DNA of 64,000 nt from assembly GCA_004154925.1 (NCBI GenBank), contig QJNS01000295.1, positions 1 through 64,000 of the forward strand, read 5' to 3'. Both the position numbers and the translations under genes were made by a program. Below are positions 49,400 to 61,269 of this stretch, piece after piece (position 1 is the stretch's first letter; every line of letters starts with the position of its first letter). The stretch is from Monosporascus cannonballus. Taxonomy: Eukaryota > Ascomycota > Sordariomycetes > Xylariales. A model generated the notes under the pieces. It was not told where the DNA came from and made no database searches. It saw nothing but the letters and a program-made list of their open reading frames with translations.

Positions 49400-52300
49400 A
49401 ATAAAAAATATAAAAAATTAAATAAAATTTAACTTTAGGTAAAATTTCTAGTTAATAGTTGTTTTCTGAGATTGTCTTGGCGATTTTATATAAACCGATA
49501 TATTTGTAATCGAATCTTTTGTTGGGTCGTTTTGTCTAAATATTTTTTGTAACGCGAAAAATCATTTCCCCTTTTTCGAACGTTAATTTTTTTTAACTTT
49601 TTCTGATTACAATACTTATTTATCTAATTGTATACGAATTTCAGTTTTATTTTTATTTCTTGGTGCAGCTATTTAAGCTATTTCGACGTAAGGATTGCTT
49701 TAATATTAATTAAATCGTCGTCGCGTACTTTTTTATAAATTTCTGAGATAAATACAAAATTTGCGTTCGTAAGTATTATTTTGATATTTTCGTAATAACT
49801 GGTATTATAAGCTAGTTATTTTGTTAGTAATTAATATAATATCGTAAATAGGTTTCTAAGATTTTATTTATTCGTTTTATTTTTTCGTTTATCTATAATT
49901 GAAAAGCGTTAAATAATTTATAGTTTAAGTCGGTTTATATTATTAGGCTTTGCTAGAATTTCGGTGCAAATATTAGTCCTTTCATTGGAATAATTTCTAT
50001 TAGTAACTCATATATATTAAAAATACTTTTAAAAAATAGGTTATTTATTAGGCGTTTATATCTATATAATATAATAAGAAATAGGAAAATTTCGTAAATC
50101 GATCCATAATTACGAAGATATTGTTATAATATATTTTTATAGCTAGATTTTTTGATATAGAAAATTTAGTAATAAAGTCGAATATAACTAAATATTATAA
50201 TTGCTTTATAACTAATAATAGCTGTAATTTTTTATATATCTTATATTGTCAATCTGTTGTTCTAGCGTAAGTATCGTATTATTATATAATTTTTTATGGA
50301 GTTAATTTTATTTCAAAAAAGATATATATGCGTCAAAGCCGTTGTACAGTTTTGTGAATCCCTAGATATCTATATAATTGATATTCGTATATATTTCGCA
50401 TTAAATATTTTTGATATTCTTTTAAAATTTGTATTTTGTTCGTTTTTTTTTTTTTTTTTTTTTTTTTGGGAGATCGTCGTTGTACTGATGGATTTTCTAA
50501 TATATATCAAAAGGTATTGCCCGAATTGTCGTAATTTGTTGCGGGCGTAAATATCTTTTTATAGTAATGTCGAAAATTATATAGCTAAATTTGACCAATT
50601 TTTTTCGAAGTTTAGTCGTTTGCTTAAAGGATTGGCTTTGCCGTTTTTTGAACTTTTTTATAAATAATAACGAAGTCGAAGTTCGCCAATTTTTTCGCGT
50701 ATTTTAATTATTATTCTATAAGTTCTCTGGTTGTAATAAAACGAGTAAAATTTTAATAATTAGTATAAACTTTAATTTGGTATAAACTTTCTTTTAAGAA
50801 ATATTTGAACTTTTGAAAAGCTATAATAATGGCCATAAATTTCTTATTTGGAATGCTGTAATTAAGTTCGGTGCCTTTTAATTCGTATAAGAAAAATGTA
50901 ATAGGGTATAGTTTGCCTTAATTATTTCGTTATCCGATTATTGCTTTTAAAGCGCAATCCGAAATATCGGTTTTTAGTTTAACGAGGCGTTTTGGATCGT
51001 ATATGATTAATATTTGTTCGTTAATAATTATATTCTTGATATTTTGAAATGCTTTTTTTTTTATTTCGAGCGTCTATTTGAACTGTTTCTTTTTCGTAAG
51101 ATTGGTTAAAAATATAGTTATTTTGTTAAAATTTCGCATAAAAGTTCTGTAATAGTTGGCGAATTTAAGGAATGCTTATACTTTTTAACCGTAATTGGCG
51201 TTTGTTATTCTATAATTGTAGTAATCTTTTTAGGGTCCATCTTGATATGTTTTAGAAAAATAATTTATCTCAGATATTTTACTTTCTATGCGTGAAACTG
51301 ACTTTTTTCTGCGTTAATAAGTAGCTTTGCGTTCTGTAAAGCTTGAAAAACCTTATAAACGTATCTTGTATGTGTTTTTTTTTTAAAAAGAAATAAGAAT
51401 ATCGTCGAGATAACAAATGACGAAAATATCGAAATGTTTTCGTAATACATAATTTATTATCCGTTTGAAGATTATTAGTACGTTCATAAGTTTTATTGGC
51501 ATAACCAAGTACTTAAATAATCCGTATTTCGTTTTAAAAGTTATTTTTTATTTGTATTTTTTAATCTTAATAAGGTTATATTTATCTTTAAGATCGAATA
51601 CTGTGAATTATTTGGTTCTGTAAATTCGGCTTTTTATTTACGTAATTAAAGATAATAATATTCTATTTTTAATAATAATATCGTTGTCGATAATTAACTA
51701 TAAGTTGTAATTTCTTATTTTTTTAGATACGAAAAAATAAGATATTCTGTTAGTAATTTCGAAAGTTAAATCCATTTTTTGTAACCGATTTTCGAGGTAT
51801 TTTTTAAGAACGTATAATTTATTTCCGTTAAGTTATAAATAAGGTAGAATTTCGTCGAAAATCCTTTTTTAAGGATTATTTCATAATTTTATTTATTCTC
51901 TTCTATTAATTTCGTATTAAGTTCTTTTTTAAAAAGTTGTTTATATCGGTGGTATTATGATAGTATATTGATTAAATCTTTTAATTTCTGGGACTGTTGC
52001 TTTAAATCGTTATTTAGTTGCTTTAGTTTCGCTTTAATAGTAATAATAATGCGTCGTATTTTTTTGATGCCCATTTTCTTTCTTGTATTGTATCTCTTTG
52101 AGTGGTAAGATTTTTGTCGTGTTCTTATGCCTGCATTTGTTGTTATTTCTAATTAAGTATTAAGATCTCGATTTTTTTAATCCGCTAATATAATATAAGA
52201 TGAACTTTATTTAGTTAATCTTTTCATTAGTTATAACCTTATACTAATACATCCATGGCCTTTTTAAGATTATATCGTAATTTCTGAATAAAACGATATT

Positions 52301-54700
52301 GAAATTAACTATTTAATATCGTTTTTAGATAAAAATCTCGAAATGATTAATTTCGCGTATAATCTTTTTGTTATCGTAAGCGAATTCCTGACTTTCGTCA
52401 TTCGTTGTTATATAAGGTTTTAATTTGTATTTCTATAATAATTTATGCTTATTAACCATATTCGATATATTATAATTTCCGCCCAAAGTTTCGTAATCTA
52501 TTATTGCAATATACCAGTACGTTTCGATACGTATATCCAAGATAATAAAGTTATTAACGGCTTTTATCGTCGCGTTTGAAGCCTTTTTCTAAGGATTTTT
52601 TCTAATTGTTTTAAGTTTTGTTATTTTGTGTGATGGGCACGATGCGTAGGTTGAACGGAGGCACGGCCCAACAAAGGTTTATATTCAAGGTAAAAAGGGA
52701 AAGGGAGAAATAGCTAGCTACTAGCAACGTGGCTGCTCTCTATATATATATAGGTAAGCTCGGGCTAAGGAGCTCGCTCCGTAAGCCCGAGCTGCCCTAT
52801 AGGCTCTAGCCTGTAACATTTTGCGGCTTTTTTATAAGTAATCTTTTTTTAATTTCTTTTCCAGTTTGTCGAATTTTGGCTAAGTTTTTATGTATAATGC
52901 GTTAAGTTATTGCATTTGTTATTATTGTCGGCGTATTGTTTTTTTCGAATTATACTAATTGTTTTCGGTTTTGCTGTAATTCTTTTCCTTATTAAGTAAA
53001 TTACTTTCCTATGATTTCGATTATATCTTATTGTACGTTACACTGGTTATTATTTCAAAGCTTATTTATGAACTAACGTATTTTTTCCTTAATAAGTTTT
53101 TTTCGTTAGAGTTTATAATAAATATTAACTGAAAATAGCGATCTGTAATAGTTTTTTAGTAGTATTTTTTTATTATATACTAGATTAATTTCTTTTTCGT
53201 TTAATAGTTATATTAGTTATAATAATAAAAAGAAATTTTATATAAGCATTATTTTTTTAGGTTAGATTTATGTTTCGAGCAGTTGATAAATATCTTTTAA
53301 GGCTATAAATTAAAAGTATCGATATTATTATTTATTGTTTTTGTTATTTCCAGTTCGGTTTAGAAAATCAAAACTCTTATAATATATGCGAATCGTCTAT
53401 CCGTAAATGTATTATTTCCATTTTTCGTAATCGGAATATTTTCGTCGTCGACCATGTATAGCATATATTCTGCCATATCGATTAGAGGTTTCGAGCTAGA
53501 TTTTCTCTGTTTAATTCTGGTATTTGCCTAATTATCCTTGTAATTTTCTTGTTATGTTTACGATATCTATTTAGCCAGCTTTCTGGCTTTTCGTATTCCT
53601 TATTAGACTTTTTGCTATAAAGGACCTGGCGTGTATTTAAGCTGAATTATGTTAATGAGTTTGTTTCCGTTTTTCTGATTTTCTTTGGATTATTTTTTGG
53701 GTATAAGGTTTTAATTATTTTGACGAGGTTTTTTAGATATCTTGCACCACGTTACTTTGTACTTGATTTTATTATAATTAAAGCATTTAATTTAGTTCTC
53801 GTTTTTTTATAAATAGCTTTTAATTCTATAAGTCCTAGTTCTGTATCGTGAAAAATGTTATCGTGTTGAAAAACATTAGTATTAGCCGTCTATCGAGGTT
53901 TGTTATTATTTTTTTTCTAGTGTCTGTAATATATTAAACGTATTATCGATCGTCGATCTTAACTGCTATTACAATATAATCCGATAAATAATTAGGCCGA
54001 TCGAATTTAAAAAGTTCTTTTTATATTTCCTTTTTCAGGCCGTCGAAAAACTTAGCTATTAATATTTTTTATCCTTAGTTCAGTTTAAAGGCTAATTAAA
54101 CGAACGTACTGTCGTAATTAGATATTGATTCTTTTTATCGTAACTGCTAGATTTATATTTCGGCTTTTGTTTTTTCGTTTATTATTCCGAAAATCTTCGT
54201 TAATACTTGCTTAAATTGCTCGTAATCGTTATATATTCGTATTACTTCCGTGTTTGTTTTTCGATTAATAATGTAATATGTTTTTTATAACGGGTTTAAA
54301 TCAAATGATCACATTTTCGATAAATCGTCCGATTGCGAATTTAATTCGTATAATAGGCGTAATAAATCGAATAGGAAAATACCCGAAATATGTTAGGTAT
54401 TAAGTTAGGAATAATTGTAACTTAGTTAAGATTCCGTCGAAATATTCTGGCTTGGAGGGTTTGAGAACCTTTTTTAGTTTTTTGGTAAAGTTTAGCTAAA
54501 TGATTTAGTTCGTTCGAATGGATTTTTAGGTTTCGGAAGTTTTTTTTAAGCTTTGTATAGGCGGCTTAAAAGAATATCGTAAGATTATTATTGTCTTTCT
54601 TAAGCTAAATAATATATTCGTTTATGGCATCTAAGCGTCGAAGAACTTTTTTATAAAAAAAGCGAAGTTATTTCTTTTTTTTCTCGGATTTCATTCCGAT
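49400..54700 (-). pseudogene. gag-pol relic of element D
   Basis: Minus-strand Ty3/gypsy polyprotein with stops but better preserved than in the other elements. RT reads C-Y-L-D-D-I-L-I around 51395-51415. The integrase region lies about 49700-50250, and gag at about 53300-54700. The gag-pol junction is interrupted by the solo LTR at 52629-52818. Boundaries are approximate because every frame has stops. Confidence 0.7.
52629..52818. mobile_element. GC-rich solo LTR nested in element D
   Basis: The 190-bp element starts TGTGATGGGCACGATGCG and ends TCTAGCCTGTAACA. TTTTG flanks both sides (52624-52628 and 52819-52823). It holds CTCTATATATATATAGG and a strong hairpin (AGCTCGGGCT with AGCCCGAGCT around GGAGCTCGCTCC). 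Its normal composition inside a RIP-damaged host means it arrived after the damage or escaped it. Confidence 0.95.
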
Positions 54701-54813
54701 ATCCGAGCTATTAAGGATTTAGTAAATGGGCTGTTCCGGCTGTTTGCTAGTAAATATAATGTCGGTAATATTATTCAAAGTTTGGCGATATTATTAAATA
54801 AAAGCTTATAACG

Positions 54814-55132
54814 TATAACGGCTAAACGGTTTAACCAATTATTAAATCTTAATCGTACGAGTTTATGTTGGCAGAAATATCGTAGGATTTTGAGCAATAA
54901 ATATAATAACGTATTACGTTTCGTAATATCAAAGGTACTTTAAGTAACGAATTGTTATTGCAAGCTGAAGTTATTTAAATTATAGAATTACCGAGCATAT
55001 ATATCTTTTCATGGATCCCGTTAGATCCCTTGGATCACTCCGGATCCACGTCACGTGGTTTCGACCCACTTAGGTTCTGTTTCGGTTACCCAGTGATCGT
55101 TTTCGAGACTTTGCCTCGATAAGATTATAACA
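54814..55132 (-). repeat. 5' LTR of element D, U3 type V4
   Basis: Read on the minus strand it starts TGTTATAATCTTATCG and ends with the shared part, ACCGTTTAGCCGTTATA. It has one copy of the GATCCCGTTAGATCCC unit. Confidence 0.85.
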
Positions 55133-55259
55133 AAATTAACTTTACAATTAATAACAGTAACAGTATTTATAATAATATATTTATATTTTAAAACATTAAT
55201 TATAAAATCTATAAAAGTTTTAATCAAAAAATACATTTAATATTATTAAAAGTATTTTT

Positions 55260-55574
55260 TGTCATAATCTAACGAACCACAGTCTTCAGAAACAGTCTGC
55301 TGCGACCCAACCACAAGTGCGCGGTGGGGCAGGTCACGTGATGGATCACCAACTTACTAGTGGTAAGCCAGTGAGCTAGATCAAGATATATATGTTTATT
55401 ATTTCCATAGTTTAAATAGCTTCAGCTTGCAATAACAATTCCTTACCCAAGGCACTCTTGGTATTACGAGAGGTAATACATTACTGTATCTATTGCTCAG
55501 ATTCCCACGATATTCCTGCTAACATAAACCCGTACGACTAAGGTTTAATAGTTGGTTAAACCCTTTAGCCGTTA
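55260..55574 (+). repeat. Gypsy LTR, U3 type V2, probably solo
   Basis: Starts TGTCATAATCTAACGAACC and ends CTTTAGCCGTTACA, keeping the CA end that is lost in most other copies. The flanks are TTTTT and TTTTG, a possible duplication with one mismatch. It is the least AT-rich of the gypsy LTRs. Confidence 0.75.
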
Positions 55575-55589
55575 CATTTTGGTTAATAT

Positions 55590-57410
55590 AAATATAATTT
55601 TTCACGCTATTAAAAAGAATCCACAATAACATTGCAATAATTATTCATAATTAATATTAAAATTATAATTATTTTTAAAAACGCTAAAGAAATTGCTTTC
55701 GTTTAATATACCGTTTTATAAAATATGTTATACAAACTGGAAATTATCGAAATCCTATTAAGCATATTAGATAATAAACGATAATAATTATAAAGTTGTT
55801 ATTAAAAATAACGAAGATTTCGTTAAAACGTATATTAGTTAATGCGAAGTAATAAGCATTTTGTTAAAATAAGTTAAAACAACGTACACGTAGATTAAAG
55901 ATTATATAGATATTTATAACAAAATATATCTTATATTAATAATTAAAGGTTTTAAAGTATACGTTTAATTTTGCGGATTAATATTAGATATTGAATTTTT
56001 ATTTGAATAATTAAAACCAACCATGTTAATTATAATACTGTAGGTTATACAGTTATTTCTTTTAAGAAAACAAGATATTTTCTAGAGATTTTAAAATTAC
56101 GATTATAATAATCGGGTTTTTAATTATACGTAATTAAGAAATTCTATAAATCTTTAAATAAAAAATAACAAAGTAATTACATTTATATAATTATACGTAC
56201 CTTACAATTACTAATTTATCATAAGTAAAAACTTGCTATTATTTCTACGTTATCTTATATAATTATTTCGTTACTTTTTTCAAATTCTACGTAATCTCTA
56301 AGAGGACGATAATTACGATAAAAAACAACGAAATTAGATTTAGTTATTATTTACAAAAAAGTGTAAAAACGATAACACAAATGCTGTAATTAATAATTAA
56401 ACATTTTAAAAAGATTAAATCAAATGTATTACACAATTTTTGATATTATCTTAAATTGATATTTATATATACGAGAAATTATAACAATATAAATTACAAC
56501 TTACGACGTATATTAGAATATTAAAAAATAGAGTAATAATTTACTAGAAAGAAAATAAATAAACTAGAAGTTTTTAAAAAATATCAAATCGATCTAATAC
56601 GCTATATATATAAATATCAATTATATAAATACTTAGAAATCTAGAAAACGATAAAACAGCATTAACTTATTTACTATTTTCTTAAAATAAAAATAGTAAT
56701 TTAAAAAGTACGATAATAATAAAGTCTTTGTAATAGATTTAAGATATAATACTATAAACCTCATGCAAAGCTACAACTGTTACTAGTTTTTAAAAAAAAC
56801 AATAAAACTTAGTTATCATATATTTTATTATTAAATTTCTTCTAGTTTAAAACTCGATAACAAAAATATATTATGATAGCATTTCCGTAATTATCGACAA
56901 ATTCACGAAGTTTTTCTACTTCTTATCTTATTAAAAAATACGAATACTAAACAAATAATATATATTTTTAAGCTAATATCTTTAATATATATAAATTAAT
57001 TTCTAAAATTATTTGTAATAAATAACGGTACTTGGTTTAATGTCTTCAATATATATATTAACATATATTGATTTAATATATAAATTATTTAACGTATTTA
57101 AATCTTACATAGACAGAGAATTAAAACGATTAAATTAAACATTAAAAACCTATTTACGGTATTACATTAAATAGGAACACAATAATTAGGTTAAAATATT
57201 ACCTGTTACGTAATGAACTTATAATACTAATACAGACGAAAATATTAATATAACTTTAACAAATGATAATTTTAAATTTATATCTAATATTTACAAAATC
57301 ACATATAATAAACTTATTAATATTAAGAAAATATTTACGTTGAAACAACTTGAACAATTACACTAAGTAATAAAATGAAAATTAAAATTCACATATAACT
57401 AGATAAGAAA
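55590..57410 (+). mobile_element. Degenerate gypsy fragment, RNase H and integrase part
   Basis: The plus strand shows an integrase core trace near 56860-56960 (YDSISVIIDKFTKFFYF) and RNase H-like sequence near 56340. No LTR of its own could be paired. It may be the 3' half of an older element cut by the LTR at 55260. Confidence 0.6.
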
Positions 57411-57419
57411 ATATTCTAA

Positions 57420-57745
57420 TTAAATACTGAATTGGGTTAGGGAGAATTGGTCTTGATCAGTGCGGATAACCATTTTATGTCACGGAATGAGACTGTCGAA
57501 AAATAAAGAACTGAATCCGATTGTATTAATGGTGTTAAACCTTGATGACTAAAAAAATGACGGAAGATATGCTAAGTGGTGATGGTGCCAGTTATGCCTA
57601 GGGGTTGAACCCATGGCGAAAAAGAATTTCTTAATATATATGCGAAATTCGGGCTTTCTGATTAGCCGAATCTGATTATAGATATAATATCCCGCCCCAC
57701 TGTAAGACTTTTTTCTTACAATAAAAAACGTTTCGTTTTGTCGTA
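57420..57745 (-). repeat. Less AT-rich segment, possible LTR and leader
   Basis: On the minus strand a purine tract (GTGGGGCGGG) is followed by a TATA-like TATATATTAAG and then ATGGGTTCAACCCC. The latter resembles either the start of a gag frame or a pol III B box (GGTTCAACCCC). It differs from the V-type LTRs, so it belongs to another family. The ends are not defined. Confidence 0.4.
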
Positions 57746-57799
57746 AGAAATAATAATATCTTAATGCTATAACAAGCATACTATATTTATGTCCTTATT

Positions 57800-59150
57800 A
57801 ATTAATCCTTTTTCCTTCGACGTAATACATTCTTTAACATTTTTAATTGAAGACTTTAACCTCGTTTTCTAATTAACTCCTCGCATTAAAAAGCTTTTTC
57901 CTTATCTTTCTGTACTTTATTTTCCAATTATTAATCGCTAATCGACGCTTTGTACTTTTTCCAACCTGGCTATCTTGGGACAAAATAAGGTTCTAATTGT
58001 TTTCCAGTAGTCTAATATATATTTTCCACCCATTAATACGGGGTTTTGTAAGTTATTACTAGCATAACTCGGATATGCTAATTATTAATTAACGAACGAA
58101 ATATATATTTTGCTTTAATATCGCTATATAATTTGCGCATTAACATAAGGCCATTTCGGGGTTAACGAAGTATGCGAATATCCTGGTTAAAAAATAAAGG
58201 AAAATCCGGAAGGTTTTCAAAAATAAGTGACGGCCGTTTACCAGGCCAAAATTCTTTAAGCATGTTTTCGTCCTAATATCTATCATGTAAACCCAGGTAC
58301 GCCTTAATCTCTTATTCCATCCTTTCGACCAATTATCGTTTTTCGTTTAAAGTCGGCTTTTTTGTTCCTTATAAACGAGGTTCTCATATAATAACATAAA
58401 ATAAATAAACCACCCAAATGCCATATATCTAGCTAAAATGTTATTTAGAAATCTTAGCTCTGTTAATACGTATAAATAAATTGTTAAAACCAGCTTATTT
58501 CTATTCTTATCGATAAAATCTTAACATTTTCCTAATTCGGTCGTTTAAAGAAGTACTATCGAATATTATAAAGGTACGTTTTAATCGGATATATAAAAAA
58601 TTAACCCAATATCCATATCTCTTAGTATTATTAACATAAATAATATCGTAAGCTATCGTTTAAACGTAATCAAAATCTAAATTACGGATAACAGCTTTTA
58701 TCTTTTTATTTAATAGCATATAACATCCTTAGATAATAAAACGACCGGTTTAGAAAATACATACCAGCTTATTTTTTATAGCCCCGCGCAAAAATATATA
58801 TATTAATACCGTAATATTTTTTAATCGGAGGTATTTTTAGGCGGTAATAAATATAATAATTTTTCAAAATAATGCAACTACGGTATTATGCCATAGGTCC
58901 GGATTATTTTCGAAATCTAATAGCATTCCAAAATGGTCCTAAGAGCGACTTTCTCCTTAATTATATAGGGCAATCGGTATTAATCGATCAAAGTTAACTT
59001 TCCGATTAAAACAAAATATGGGAATATAAAATAAAGTATTGCCGTATAGCTTTTTTAGCATTTTCTTAAATTTTGACGTATTTAAAACCTTAACATTTAT
59101 AGCTTTACTTAATTTACCAAACCTAAATTAATTTATTTTCTTGGGGTCTG
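57800..59150 (-). pseudogene. Unidentified degenerate coding-like stretch
   Basis: One minus-strand frame keeps long sensible runs between stops (KEFWPGKRPSLIFENLPDF near 58230, NFDRLIPIALYN near 58990). The stops sit where TGG, CAA or CGA could have been. It shows no RT, integrase or transposase motif that I recognise. It could be another transposon-borne gene or a host gene caught by RIP. Confidence 0.4.
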
Positions 59151-59639
59151 ACTTAAAATCAATTTAAGCTAGTCGTTTAGACTGCTTTTTCGGTAACGTC
59201 GATATTATGATATATATAATAAAATCCGGGTATATAGTAAATAAAGAATCGTAATACAAATAAATAAGTATGGGATATAATTAATAAATTATGAAATCAG
59301 TATAATATTAAAAGGTATTTAATGGCGACAATAAGAAATAATAGCAATTAATTAATATTTACTACTCCTAATTATTTTTCTAAAAGAATTTTGGTACGCC
59401 GAAAGAATTCTAGGAAATATTCATCTGATATTATTAAAGAAGGTACCGTACGTTATTATCATCTCGGATTAATTATTCGCAAACGTTATTATTTTTGCAC
59501 TTTTCTAGATTTTAATTTCTATAATCCCCCATCTTTTTTTCATTAATAACATTTATCTTCCATTTACGTATATCGTTATCTACATTTATATATATCCTCC
59601 CTTTTATTCAACACGTTTAATCCATTTATCATAGGCACT

Positions 59640-60960
59640 TCCAGATCGTCGAAACCTTTTAAACGTCAGGGTTCCCGTACTAATACGGATCTTAAAGAAT
59701 TAATTGAACAAATAAGCCATCCGTTAACTAAGAATAATATTCCCGATACTGTCAAAAGCGGTTAAATTCGATATAATCAAAATCTTTAAGATTTTAATCG
59801 TTTTTCGGCATATCGTCGTTACGTTCTTAAAGTCTTAAAGCATTTTATATTCGCTAAATTTTCCATTCGTAAGGTAAATAAGCTTTTGGCTCCTTAATTT
59901 TAACGCAATAATAAATCTTCGATCAATTTTTCCGATATTCGTAAAAGCCAAAATCCCATATATCGTTAAGCTTTTATACCCAAATTACATCTTTTTTTTG
60001 AGTATCGATTCCGCAATATTATTAAAAGTAATAATTATCTTTTTTCTGTAATTCTAATTATAAATAATTTATTTTTGCCCAGACCTTATTATTTTTAATA
60101 AAAAGTATAACAATTTATCGAAAATAATCCGGCAGCTTTTTCAATTTTAGGTACCGTTAAGCAATTCTCTAGGAATTATCGATTAATAACGCCAATACCT
60201 AATATTAATACTAAAGAATTTTCGTTATCCTCAAATTTATCGATTTTTTCCGGTCCAAAAATCACTAACCGACTCCCTGGTCCATTTATTAATATTAATA
60301 AATTAAACCTCCACCAGCATCCTCTTTCTGTATTCCAATATGTAATCGATATTTAGAATAATAACGCAATTACTGCTTATATCACTTCTAAGCATTTCGA
60401 AATAAGCCATTTTTCTCATCGTAAACGGTCGTATTTTGATTAATAATAAATACTTAAAACAATATTTATTTCGTTTACTTCCGGTTCTGTTACTAGTTAG
60501 TTTCTAAAATAGCGAATTACCGGTGCCAATTTTTGGGAAGCTGCTAACGCCCAGTCGCCGATCACCAAAATGCTGCTTTCTAAAAATAAACCCGGAATAA
60601 AAGCCGTATTTATCGAAATTACCTGCGCCGGTCCTTTAGGTTAACTTATAGTACATTTTGTTAAAAACCTTCGATACGTAAATAGGTTATTTATTCAGGC
60701 TTTTAGAATACCTAATTTGGTACTTTACGAACTTTATATAAAACGTTATTACGTTTTTAAATCGTCTAAAAGCTGCGGAATATTTATATTTTTCGAACAT
60801 ATATCGCTTTCTAACTTTACAAAAAATACTTATGATAACTATAATAAGTGAATTAATAAATATAATTATACATTTAAGGATAATTAATTCAAGGATTTCC
60901 AAACGTATCTTATAAAAAGACCGCAAATTAAACTAAATATTCATAAATTAAACTACAAGG
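59640..60960 (+). pseudogene. Unidentified degenerate coding-like stretch, divergent
   Basis: The plus strand reads sensibly for over 1 kb with scattered stops (KRQGSRTNTDLKELIEQISH near 59670, FSIRKVNKLLAP near 59860, CGIFIFFEHISLSNF near 60775). No domain is recognised. It is divergent from the minus-strand stretch 57800-59150, with about 490 bp between them. Confidence 0.4.
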
Positions 60961-61269
60961 TTCTTTACGAATTTGATAGCAGTTTCCTTTAACGTTTAAT
61001 TTAAAAAAAACTTACCGATTTTCGTTATATAACTAAAGTTCGTAATGTTATAAGAAATTCGAGTAAATCGTCACCCTGGTGTCTTAGCGGTTCTGAGGGC
61101 TCGGTAAAAACATAAATTAATATTTTCTTTTGTATATTAATACTTTGCCAATAATCGCAATAATTTTCTCCTTCCGTCCGATTAATCAGTTTCGTATATG
61201 CCATTATTATCCATAACTGCATAACCTTTAAATCGTCCATTCGATATCTAAATTTCAATATTTATTTTA

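Larger units (their letters stand above)
48111..55132 (-). mobile_element. Ty3/gypsy element D, complete, minus strand
   Basis: Full-length element of 7,022 bp, with AAATT on both sides (48106-48110 and 55133-55137). The 5' LTR is 54814-55132 and the 3' LTR 48111-48533, U3 type V4. Coding traces run gag, RT, RNase H and integrase on the minus strand. The RT box at 51401-51412 still reads Y-L-D-D, and base damage is lighter than in A or B. A solo LTR of another family lies at 52629-52818. A very long T-run at about 50440-50467 interrupts the integrase region. Confidence 0.85.
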
